The translations under genes and the position numbers were made by a program. A model generated the notes under the pieces. That model did not search any database and had not been told where the DNA came from. It saw nothing but the letters and a program-made list of their open reading frames with translations. A DNA stretch of 64,000 nucleotides. Source: Volutella citrinella. Lineage: Eukaryota > Ascomycota > Sordariomycetes > Hypocreales > Nectriaceae. Where the stretch lies: contig JAWZSP010000008.1 in NCBI GenBank assembly GCA_034401135.1, forward strand, positions 2,108,001 to 2,172,000. Reading direction: 5' to 3'. Below are positions 33,377 through 43,861 of the stretch, one piece after another; position 1 is the first letter of the stretch; every line of letters begins with the position of its first letter.

Positions 33377-35669
33377 CTAGTTACCTCCTCCGAGCAAGAG
33401 ACGCCGATTGCGGCGAATAACCTGGTTCAGTCCCTTCTCCAGCTTCTCAGTCTCCCGGCGAGCCGCAGTCAGAGCAGCCTCGGCATCTTCCGCGCTCATC
33501 AATGGCATCCCACCAACACCCATGCCAACGTTCTTAGCCCGCTCCTCGTTCGAGATGCTAGCAGACCCAAAGTCCTGCATGGCACGAGCGCCGTCAGGGG
33601 GGCTGTAGATACCCACGCCGGCGGCAGCGTCAGGGCCGTAAAAGTAGGGGGCAAGCGAGTTTAGGCTGGCAGCGGCTGCATCCTTGGTCGGGGATGCGCC
33701 TTTGGGCAACCCCATGTTGGTGGCGCCAAGGTTAAGGCGTGGGAGGACGTACTGGTTGATGTAGCTGAGCGCATCCTCGCGCTGGAGCTTGCCGATGGGG
33801 TCTTGAGACTGCAGTTGCGATGAAGCCGGGAAGATGTTCGGGCGTCCGTTGGGAACAGCTCGGCCCTTGATGAGCGAAAAGGCTCCGCTACCGGGCTGGT
33901 GTCGAGGGGCAACGAAAGCGCCAGGGTTCTCGGCAGTGGTGGCGATGGCCGCTTGAAGCTCCAAGAATGCATCTTCTTCCTCAGTCGTCAAGCCGCGAAT
34001 GCAGTCGCCGTTGGGTGTGATGAGCATACGGCTACCGTCCACGTGGAACTGCTTGCGAACAGGTTTGCCAGCACGCAGCGCAGCGAGGTCGTCATCTTGA
34101 ATCTCCCCACACTTGCAAGCGCAGTCCTTGCAGTGGGCTGCTCGGTTGGCGTTGCTCAGTGTCGCATTGAGCTCGGCACGCGATGTGCTCCCGCTGATTG
34201 GTTTGAGGATTTGGAGTTTGTCAATGGTTTGTGTCCATAGAGCTTTCTTGATCTCGGAGAAAACAGACGGTGGTCCCAGTTGAGGCTTATCCGATGCATC
34301 GGGATTCTCAGCCAAGGTCAACGGCTCCTCGTCCGGCGTCGGCATCACTGGTGGCTGGACCGTTGCTGCCGCAGCGGCAGCTTCCACCGCCCTGTCGGCC
34401 TCCTTGGCCTTGGCCTTGGCTGCCTTTTTCTGTTGCGATGTCTTTATCTTGACAGGCTTCTCAGGCTCTTCCTCTTCTTCATTCTCCTCTGCCCTGTCCT
34501 TGCTCTTCTGTACGGCCACCGGTTCCTGTGCTTTGGGGACGGAGCTTGATGGCTCTGGAGCCGATACCTCGGGACGAACCTTCAAAGGCTTTTCTTTCTT
34601 CTGCTTCTTCTTTCGCCCAAGGACTGGCGCGTGTTCCTCAGACTCTATCTTCGCAGCCTCGGCAATTAGCTTCGTTTCCTGCTTCAGGGCGTCCTTTCGC
34701 TGTTTTCGTTGCTGGCTCTTCGTCGTTGATCTCACAGCCGCGCTTCCAACCTTGCTTGGGGGTGGCGAACTGGCGCGCGAATGAGTGACAGACGCAGATA
34801 CCACGGACGCACTGTCGCTGATCATCTCGCTTACTGGGGTGTCAGGCCGGTTTGAGCCTGATACTGCCCTGGAGGCGGCAGACAACGCGACAGAGGCTAA
34901 AGTGAGCGCGGGCGAAGCTGGCACCGGTGTCTCGGATCTCGAGGCTGGGAGTACCCTCAACGTCTTGGGGCCAGTGCGATTAATTGGCGATGAAACTGCA
35001 GCACCTGCAGGAGCTGGCAACGGAGGGAACGCAGCTGAAGCTTCTAAGCTTGACCTTTCAGTGCTGGCAGACATCTCGGCTGGCTTCGGGGCAGCGGGCT
35101 TATCGATTTGAGTATTCAGCCCGATGGGTTTCTTGGTAGACTTGGTGGAGGCTGTGGCAGCTTCTGGGGACGATGCTACCTTTGCGAGTAACCTGTCCAC
35201 AATCCTGTCGGCTTGCCTCTTGGATTTTGGTGTGGCCTTTGGTGTCGGTGTGGCCGGTCGGTCTCGGCTGGCCTTGAGGGAATCAAGAGAGGGGAAATCC
35301 TCATCTTGTAAGGAGCTCCCCTTCAAAGAGGCCTTGGGGGGCACAGGTTCCCGTGCAGGATTACCATCGACCGCGGCGGCTTTGTTTGTCTCTGGTCCAG
35401 GGGTGGCTGGCTTCCTAGGCGACTGATCGGGTGTGAGTGCTCCTTGGGACAAGCCAGGAGGCACTTTAGGCAGCGCAGGGGTCACACGGCGCCCCAGGGC
35501 GGATGAAGGTCTCGAGATGCTTCCCTGGAGGCCCGGAGGGAGGGCCAATCCAGGAGGCAGCTGCTGACGACCAGCCAGCCCAGGCGCCGTTACTAGGGGC
35601 TCATCAGACACCAAGGCGTCAACCGAATTCGAAGCCTCATCCAGCGAGGGCAACTCATCATCTGAACGA
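33377..35669 (-). CDS. NOT4: Probable C-terminal half of NOT4 (or separate gene)
   Basis: A 764-codon exon opens after a textbook acceptor (GGCTAACAG, ending 35670) with no usable ATG of its own. It begins SRSDDELPSLDEASNSVDAL, has PPGL repeats, a long Lys/Glu region (LGRKKKQKKEKPLK), a Cys cluster CKDCACKCGE, then MLITPNGDCIRGLTTEEEDA, and ends in a helical tail EKLEKGLNQVIRRNRRLLLG. Filamentous-ascomycete NOT4 proteins carry a long extension with a similar KKKQKK and LITPNG pattern, as I recall. The exon accepts phase 2, matching AG|GTGGTA at 36281 in the upstream NOT4 exon (612-nt intron, total 1550 residues). The rival model is an own first exon, ATG at 35924 to 35911 with a GTACGT donor (MSPFI...). 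I favour one gene at about 2:1. Confidence 0.65.
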
Positions 35670-36274
35670 CTGTTAGCCAAATGCTCAATCGTTCGCGAGA
35701 GAAGTCACAAGAAAACAAATCAAGCTACGAGACCATGCCTGCCGCAATTATATACAAGAGAAGGGTGAGCCAAGCTACGGCGCCCACCATCGTCTTCCAC
35801 GGGGGACAACGGAGAGAAAGGCAGTTTGGAGAGAATAGAGGGTATGATGCTATTTCTGACCAAAAATGCCGCCCGGCCTCAGGCGGATACATTCGAAACT
35901 GTTAACGTACATGAAGGGGGACATGTGGAAGACGATGATGGCTTGCCTGGCTTGAACCCTGAAAGCGTAGTTGACGATAGACCCGCGAGTCGAAAAGGCA
36001 AAGGTGGCCTGAGATGATCTCGGTCCACGCTGTGAAGAAGGAAAAAAACAAATCAAAAAATGACGCCTGATGCCAAGGCCGCCCTCCCTAAGTGGCCTTG
36101 ATCTTGCAAATGCCTGCTGATTCAAATGCTCTTTGTGACTCGTAACCCCCGTCGGAGTTGGATGGCATCGCTGCCCCAGCCCGGAATGCCACGGAACGCC
36201 CCATTATACATGAATAGAAAGCAAAAGAACCTGTGCTAAACCCAGCCCTCTGGGTGAGGCTGAGTTGAAAAAGA

Positions 36275-38804
36275 CTACCACCTCGTGTAACCGGCATTAT
36301 ACATCATGTTGGGGTTGTACCCACCTTGGCTCTGACCGCCAAACAGTCCCTGTCCAACTCCGGCGTTGCCCTGAGACTGGTGTTGCATTCGCGCCTGCAG
36401 GATGCTCGGGTCCGCAAGATCAACTAAACCACTCCCCCCAGAGGAGGAAGTGTTAGCATGTCTGTGCTTCTTCCCCTTCTTCTTCTGCTTGGACCCCATG
36501 TCTTGGAATGCTCCAGGCTGGGTACCATAGAGCGACGCCAGGAGGCCGGAAGCAGGAGCTGGGGTGGAGGTAGAGGAAGGTGGGTACTGGTTGGAAAAAG
36601 AAGAGATCATGTACTCACGCTTTCCCGCATCATGAGCCTGGTTGTTGGCTCCACGACTGCGGCCAATAAGGCTCTGTAGCAGTTCGTTTGAGTTATCCTT
36701 GGGCGCACCTCCAAAGCCAGCTCCGCTGAAACCTTGACCAAACATGCTGGGAGGTGTTCCAGTAGACTTCAGGCCAGGGGGTGGGCCTGGCATAGAAGAT
36801 CCGTAAAATTGGTTGCTGCCCTGGCTCTGGAATGAATTCGGCATCATGGACGATTGTTGAGCCATGATGCGCGGGTTCGCGGCAAGCTTAACATTTGTCG
36901 AGGAGCCAGGGTTGTCGTTGGCGAAGCTATACCGAGACGACTGGCGATTGTGGCCATGCCCTTGAAAGGAGTTTCCTTGGTTGGCGATTCCAGGAGGCAT
37001 TTGGTCTCCAAAACTACTCTGAGAGCGCATAAAAAGCTGCTGAGGAGTCATGGTTCGAGAGACGGGGTTGCCTGGGGTTTGATTAAAACTAGAGCCAATA
37101 AGGGCGGGTCCAAAAATACCATCGTTGTTGTTTCGTTGGATCGGAGGTTGCGTGCTCGGTCGTCGTTCAAAGGTGTGGCCGTCGCCGGCTGTATCACGGT
37201 CCTCAGGCTCGCCCCCGAGAGCAAGGCTTCCACCTGTCTCGGGCTCACCTTCAGATGGTTCTCCAGCTTCCGTCTGTTCTTCCTGCTCGGCGCTGAGGCG
37301 GGAGTCATCCTCTTCTCGCATTGCTTTGCGCTTCTCTCCACCGTGGATATCGAACATCGGAGGGTACATATCGTCAGCCTCGGAAGAAAGAAGAATTGGC
37401 AGGCTGCACTCCTGGAGCGCCTTGAGCAACGCCATCAGGGATCCTTGAGCTTTTCGATAATCGGGTTCTGGCGAGACAGCCTCAAGATCTTTTTGGTTCA
37501 CACTTGAGGGTGGCGATACAGCAGGCGTGGGTTCTTCCGTATCTGCAACTGCTTCTTCCGGAACGGCTTCGGTAGTAACGGGCAGAGACGTGGAGATGGC
37601 GGGACTTGAAGCAGCACCGCTCGTCGCATGACTTCCTCTCCTGCTCCGCTGTGGGATACGTGCCCAGTTAGCGGAGGAGGGTAATGCGGATCCGTCAGCT
37701 CCATTTTCGGATGCATCTCTACTAGACGATCGAGCCATGGGGTGAGAGACGGCAGGGGGTGGTGGTGGCGGCGGTGTTGGCTGGGGCGCCTGTTGTCGGG
37801 ATGCAGAGCGAGAGCCGCCTCCGGGCAAGGGCCTTTGCGTATGAATGCTGTTCATGGACGATAGGTCTTGCCTCGAGTAACTGTCCTCCTCGTCGCCCTG
37901 TTCGTGAAGAAACATGCAACCAGGGTTGCTGCACTTCTCATTCTTGAGCCAAGCGGAGCAGTATTTGGTCGTGCCATGTTGCGCCTTGAGCATGCGGTCA
38001 CCGTTTTGGGATCCATGAACGGCTTGAATGCATCGCGTCGCCTCCTCGGGTTTTTCGAAGGTGACGTAAATCCCCAGCGATTGGTGTTGGCCGTCGGAGC
38101 TCTTTCGGTTGCTGATGGAGATTTTCTGTATGTTGCCGTACTGCCCGAAAAATTCGGGCTTCCGTAGGGTTTTGAGCAGTTCATCTTCTCGTACAGTCGG
38201 AGCCAAACCCGTAATGTAGACCAAGTTCTTCTGGACAACCCGGACGCCGATCAGATTCTTGCGGTTCTCCTTTTCGGCCTCGCGCTTTTGCACTTCCTTC
38301 TGTCGTTGCTCTTGGGCCCGCTTCTTCTGGTTTTTCTGTATATTTGCGCGAAACTCCGCAACCCTGCGCCGACTGTTAGCCACCGAAGCGTCATGGAAGA
38401 CAGTAAGGGTAGCGTACTCCTCTGTCGTGACAACCTTCCACTCTATTGTTTTCTCATCGTATGGTCGTCGGCATGCGGGGCAAAGCCCGTTCATGTTATT
38501 CTTTATGTTGTTGAAACAGAACTGGCATACCTGTCCAGGTCGTTAGCGCGAGGTCGCAGCATGGTGAAGGATCGCAGGGTATGGTCGTACTTGATATCCG
38601 CAGGGACACGGCCGGAAGTTTCGATCTGAAAGATCAAACTCCTCGATGCAGAGAGGGCTAGCGAGGCGATTAGCTCAAGCACATTGTGCCCAACATTACC
38701 GCCTAAGGCTGAAAAGAAGCCCTGGGCGAAAAACGCTGGACCAGACAAGATATAGCTTACCAGGTATCCTCCTCCTCTTCTATGAAAGAATCCTGTGGCG
38801 CCAT
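36275..38804 (-). CDS. NOT4: CCR4-NOT subunit 4, RING E3 ubiquitin ligase
   Basis: Exons are 38804-38761, 38657-38591 and 38530 down to 36275 (stop after YNAGYTRW) or to a donor at 36281. The RING spans the first three exons: CPLCIEEFDL, FRPCPCGYQ|VCQFCF, NGLCPACRRPYD, a C4C4 finger typical of NOT4. A charged helix follows, then an RRM (KNLVYITGLAPTVREDELL ... GIYVTFEKPEEATRCI) and a CCCH finger (TTKYCSAWLKNEKCSNPGCM). The remainder is Gln/Ser/Pro-rich with GGEPEDR and QQKKKGKKHRHANTSS-like motifs. NOT4 docks on the CCR4-NOT deadenylase and ubiquitinates ribosomal and other targets during co-translational quality control. The TRW stop may represent a short isoform; see the neighbouring C-terminal exon. 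Confidence 0.93.
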
Positions 38805-39211
38805 GACTATTATCTGGCTGGGGGCTGATGGGCGTTATGGGAAGTATTGAGAGTGCCGTGCTTGGAAATGTGAGAGCAAGGAGGAATGATGTTCGCAGTA
38901 TGCTCCAGCAAGTGGAAGAGAAAGATCCAGGTTGCCTATCCTAGCTCGGTCTAGCGCAAGGCAATGTGTCACGTGAGATCGCCCCTGCAAGTGTGTTGAT
39001 AGGCAAGTTAGGCAAGCACCTCACTTGGTTCAATAGTTCACCCAGGTAGGTGGGTACCTCCTTATGATGCGGCTGAACATCGGAGATTCCACATCCTTCC
39101 GAATGCTCAGCATCTCTGAGCCAATGCTTGCAGTATCATTACCAACACCATAAATCGCCTCGACGACGCTGTCCCATCGTCAATTGGCCACGCACAGCAA
39201 CACCACCGGCC
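38805..39211. other. Bidirectional promoter: NOT4 and complex I subunit
   Basis: This 407-bp spacer separates the divergent NOT4 (minus) and complex I 30-kDa subunit (plus) start codons. It contains repeated AGGTAGGTGGGTACC-like sequence near 39044-39060. No other gene was seen. Confidence 0.55.
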
Positions 39212-40135
39212 ATGGCGACACAAATTTCTCGAAGCAGGGCGCTAGCATCAGCTCTGCGGCCTGCTAAGCAGCCGGTCCAGGCCCGCAACGACCAAGCAAT
39301 CCGCTGCTTGTCCAGTTCGGCTCGCCAATATGTCGCAATGCCGAAGGAGGTGACAAACATGCGCATGGCCCCCCGAGACCATGTCGGCACCTTGAAGGCA
39401 CCCATTGTCAACCCGGCCGACAAGTACCAGAGCAAGTCTGAGAACATGCACCGATACGGCGCCTGGCTCATGGGTTGCCTCCCCAAGTACATCCAGCAGT
39501 TTTCCGTCTGGAAGGACGAGCTCACCATCTACATCTCGCCCTCCGGCGTCATCCCCGTCTTTAGCTTCCTGAAGTGTGCGTAGATTCCTACCTTCCTTCA
39601 ACACCAATTCGTGCTAACTTATCTAGACAACACCGCCGCCGAGTTCACCCAAGTCAGCACTGTCACCGCCGCCGACTATCCCACCCGCGACAAGCGTTTC
39701 GAAGTTGTATACAACCTTCTCTCCGTCCGCCACAACTCCCGCATTCGTGTCAAGACCTATGCCGATGAGGCCTCTCCCGTTCCCAGCATCACTGGACTCT
39801 TCGCCGGTGCCAATTGGTACGAGCGTGAAGTGTACGACCTCTACGGAGTTTTCTTCGCCGGCCACCCGGATCTACGACGAGTTCTGACCGACTACGGTTT
39901 CGAGGGCCACCCCCTGCGCAAGGACTTCCCTCTGACCGGATATACCGAGATTCGCTACGATGAGGAGAAGAAGCGTATCGTGACCGAGCCTCTCGAGCTC
40001 ACCCAGGCCTTCCGTAACTTCGAGGGCGGCTCGAGTGCCTGGGAGCAGGTTGGAGCAGGCGAGAACCGCACCCCAGAGTCGTTCAAGCTGCCAACTCCTA
40101 AGCCCGAGGAGAAGAAGGAGGAGCCTAAGAAGTGA
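39212..40135 (+). CDS. NDUFS3: NADH:ubiquinone oxidoreductase 30-kDa subunit (NDUFS3 homologue)
   Basis: Exons are 39212-39575 and 39627-40135 (290 residues), split T|AC at codon 122. The first ~40 residues are Ser/Arg/Ala-rich without acidic residues, a typical mitochondrial presequence. The body matches complex I 30 kDa: [38 protein letters not shown], then the signature [20 protein letters not shown] and [20 protein letters not shown]. The subunit sits in the peripheral (matrix) arm near the quinone site. The Lys/Glu-rich tail ([12 protein letters not shown]) is commonly longer in fungi. The intron is 51 nt, with GTGCGT donor and GCTAAC branch. The start was chosen at the ATG that begins the presequence; an upstream in-frame ATG at 39128 would interrupt it. 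Confidence 0.97.
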
Positions 40136-40935
40136 TTGCTTGTAGTCAGCTGTATTAGTTTATACTTGTTAAATATCAACTGGTTCGGGTTAGCTTCACG
40201 TAGGCTCGTGCTCGCACCACCGAGTGAATCGGCACTGACTGCCATCCCCTTCAAACATTCCAAACCATTGAGAGGACCGCGTCCTTCTGCCGTGCAACAT
40301 AGCAGATCCCCCGTTGCGGAAGCAATATGATGATGCAATCTTGTCGCCTCTTCATATGAGGGGAAATACGGAGAACCAGCGGAGCTGACAGGAATGCACC
40401 AGCAATGAGCCGAGAGTCTTGGAACTACCAAACTCGAACTGCAGGAAAGACCCATACCATGACGTACGCAAAGGATTCGCAGAGTTAATTTGATATCAAT
40501 GCATCGAGTTGGGATGGCCTTATCTGAGTGATACGGTCAAATTGCCCCCGCCCCATCGCTATGCGTTGTATCCATTCGACGTCATCTCCTATCGTGTGTA
40601 TAGTATATACAGACCAAGTGCCCAACGCACTCAAACTCCACAAAGGAACAGCTCCCGCATCCCAAACAAAATTAGGAAGTTAAAGAAAAGACAAATAGCC
40701 CGAAATGATCCTAGAGCCTCGCCAACCTCGCCGCCCGCTGGTTCCGGTACCACAAAGTGATTCCATGGAGGTGCTACAAAGCTAATCACCACACCCACGC
40801 GCCCTATTCCCAGAACTCCGCCCAATGCTAGCCGCTGCGAAGGACGATACAGAGGATAGGCTGACACTCGTCAATGTAGCCTGAGGATAAATCGACGATG
40901 GAAATGGTATTATGCAAAGGGCTTGGATGACATCC
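40136..40935. other. Convergent intergenic region
   Basis: This is the 3' DNA of the complex I gene (plus) and the ZDS gene (minus). It is AT-richer than the flanking genes, with no recognised gene. Confidence 0.5.
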
Positions 40936-43861
40936 TCACCACATGTCTTCGCGTCGATCACGCTGACGATCGTTCGTGTCTTGATACTGGTAGTACTCCT
41001 TCACGCCTTGGCCATAGCCATCGGATCCGTCATACCCGTACTCATCCTGATCATGGTCGCCCCCATGCTCATCCTCGTAGATCTGAGCATCGTCGACATA
41101 TTCCACTTCATCATTATTACCAGATTCGGCATATTGCACTGCCGCCTAGTTATATGTGAGTAGTTGAGCGAGACGGAAATGATTTGTTTCAACTCACCCT
41201 GTGATAATCAAAATTGTAGTGGTCGAGGGCTTCTTGGGCATCTTGTTCTTCCTGCATTTGTTGCTGTGCAAGGTACTCCTGCTCCTGCTGTTTCCGTCGT
41301 GCCTCTTCCTCCAAGCGCTTCTGTTGAGGGGAAATCGGCACATTCATCTGAGGATGCATGGCTTGTACAATGGCCAGGTAGCTGTACATGAAGTTGCTCA
41401 GAAGAACCTGGCTAAGGAGCGACCGACGTGGGTTAGCCAGCTTGATGTGGGCCATGCGATAAATGGCTCGTTCCTCCAGAAGAGGGAACCGAGTCCAGTG
41501 ATAGTCGACATCTGGCTCTAACGGCTTGTAGACGGGCTCCTCTGGAACCTTGAGATGCTGGGCCTTCTTTGCTTGTCTTTCTTTCTCTTCCTTCTTCTTG
41601 CTTCCTCCAAAGATGGACGAAAAGATATTGCCATCTTTCTCTTTCTTAGAATCGCTCTTGCGATGGCTCTCCTTTCTCCGCTCCTCGTGGAACTTGTTGT
41701 CCATGTTATCCCGGTCTAGGACAAGGCTTTCGCGCCCTTTGGAGGAATTCTTGTCGATCGACGTTTGAATGACGTCCAGTCTCGCATTGTCTTGAGCCCT
41801 GTCAACCAAAGACTTCGTTTTCGATTTTTTGTGGTCGTCCTTCTTCTTTTCATCGATGCCGCTCTTGAACCACTTCCAGGCGCTGCCAGATTTAGATGAA
41901 ACGCTTGCAGAGTCGTCATCTCGGTCCTTTTTGGATTTCTTCTCTTGTTTTCTCTCTTCCGGAGTGAGAGTTGGGATGAAGGTGAGACTATCGGTACGGG
42001 TAGCACCACCACCCGGAAGAGGCGACGGGTTTGCTGTCAGTGTGTCATTCAGCGACTGGCCTTGGCCCTGAGGATAAGACGACCTCGATGTGTATTGCTG
42101 TGGGGAAGTTTGGGGCACCGTCTGTCGGCTTGCGGCCCGTCGGTTTGTTCTATAAGATGATTCATCTTGCTGTGGCTCGATTTCTTGGCCTCCTGGCGTC
42201 GCAGGATGGGACCCGGCCTTCTGAGAAGACGAACGTTGGGGAAATTGTCTTGATCGTTGGTCTTCATTATGATCGACAGGCTCCTCGGCAATTGTCTCGT
42301 TGACAGGTTCCTCGATTGCTGGTACGGAAGGTGTTCGGGAGGACGTTGAAGAAGATCGTATGGGTAACGAATAATTATCTGAACCAGACGAGACATCGGG
42401 GTTCTGGGACTCTTGGGAGGGTCCATCAAAAAGATCCACTCCCCCAAGATTCTCCTGAGAGAACTTGTGCTGTCGTTTTACAGAGCGATTTGGCCTTGAA
42501 TAGTTGTCCGATAACGGTTCCGATTGTACTCTCATAAGTCCGTGGCCCTTCGGGGCGTCCAGCGGTGATGTAGAGTCTGAGTCTATTTGCTCGGCCTCTT
42601 GATGTCTCGCAGCCATGCGCTTCGAGAATGGCTCCCTGGCACCATAACGCAGACTGCCACCCTTTCGGTAAGTTGTTCGAGTAGATCTTCGAAGACCCAT
42701 ACCCGGAGCCATTGGTAGGATCGGCATGTCGTCGGCATTGCTCTCAGGTCCAGTTGGAGGAACTTGGGATTCTTGTGTAAGCTTTTGAACCACCTTTGTC
42801 GGATCTTTCACCAGTTCATCTATACTGAGCTCGCGGGCATGGCGGGCCATCTGGGAACGCTGTCTCCCTGGCCTATCTGCGCCGTCAACCTCAACTTGGC
42901 GTGATAACATCGATTTCTTGCGCCTTAGTGAACCTGATGACTCGTCGGGCACGAGTTCACCATCAGCAGAGATAAAGGATTCGCCTGATCTTCGCCTGAT
43001 GGATTGAACCCGGTTTTCCAGGAATGACTTGAACTCGGTTGGCGCAAGTTCAGGGTGTACACGTGCTGGAACCCAAAGTAATCTGGAAGGGTCGTTCTCG
43101 TCGTCACCACCACTTGGGGCAATTGTGGGCATCGCCATCAATGACATGGGTGGCAGATCTGGGTCTTGATTGTTCCCAACGTCCATGGACAACCGTCTCA
43201 GCGCTTGAAGGTTACTCAATTCCTGAGCAATGTCATTGGGATTGTCAATATTGGTGAGGGGGAACCCCCCGGGATCGGCTTGGACATCGCGTAGTGAGAG
43301 AGTTGGAGAAAGTGGTGATTTCGGGTTCGATTCGAAAGAGGAACTTCGTTGGCTTGGTGCCCGTGTAGGGAGTCTTGAGCCCTCGCCATTTACCGCCGAG
43401 GAAGTGGTTGCCAGCCCGGATTCGGATCGAAGGGGGCTGCCCCGGGGTTCTTGTGAAAACTGGTCATCTCGTGGGGGAGGTCGAGTAAGCTGCTCTTGGT
43501 GAGGCGCACCACCAATAAAACTCAACGGCCGGTTGTGGTTGTGGACATGATTATGTTCTAAAGGTAGGTCATCCTCGTCGCCATAGAGTGTGCCGATAGC
43601 CTCTGTAACGTGGTGGCTAGGGTCCGAGATAGAGAGTTGGCTAGCATGGCCGCGTCTACTGGCAAAGCTGCCGCCAACATCGCCGCCTGGTCGAGATGAG
43701 GTCTAGAAAGAGTATACATGTCAGTGACGGCGGGAGGGGGGAGACGGGGCCGGCCGGGCGGTCAACATGGCGCAGATTGTGAATCTCCATGTTTGAGCAT
43801 AAATGAACGCAGGTGCGGCCAGCCCAACTTCTACGGCATAAGCGAAGAGACGCACCATCAT
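40936..43861 (-). CDS. ZDS1/ZDS2-type regulator of PP2A (Zds C-terminal domain)
   Basis: Proposed exons are 43861-43856 (ATGATG), 43702-41198 and 41145-40936 (906 residues). The C-terminal Zds domain is clear: VDYHWTRFPLLEERAIYRMA then HIKLANPRRSLLSQVLLSNF and MYSYLAIVQ. Yeast Zds proteins bind PP2A-Cdc55 and control its localisation, mitotic exit and polarity. The N-terminus of exon 2 (LSISDPSHHVTEAIGTLYGD) is a second conserved-looking block. The middle is Ser-rich and disordered, with charged KKEKD regions. The last exon is acidic and Tyr-rich (EYVDDAQIYEDEHGGDHD), ending REDMW. The 6-nt first exon uses the only strong donor upstream (GTGCGT). A rival start, ATGGAGATTCAC at 43794, needs a poor GTTGAC donor. 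The C-terminal domain call is certain; the start is tentative. Confidence 0.87.

Noticed and set aside
36555..36620. Candidate intron (GTGAGT ... CCCCAG) inside the NOT4 third exon
   Set aside because: Its length keeps frame, but the retained KREYMISSFS segment resembles what I recall from other fungal NOT4 proteins, so it was kept as coding.
39128..39211. Upstream in-frame ATG for the complex I subunit
   Set aside because: The added 28 residues (QYHYQHHKSPRRR) do not resemble a mitochondrial presequence, while the ATG at 39212 begins one.
43771..43794. ATGGAGATTCAC as first exon of the ZDS gene
   Set aside because: It needs a GTTGAC donor; the ATGATG|GTGCGT exon at 43861 has a far better splice site with equal phase.
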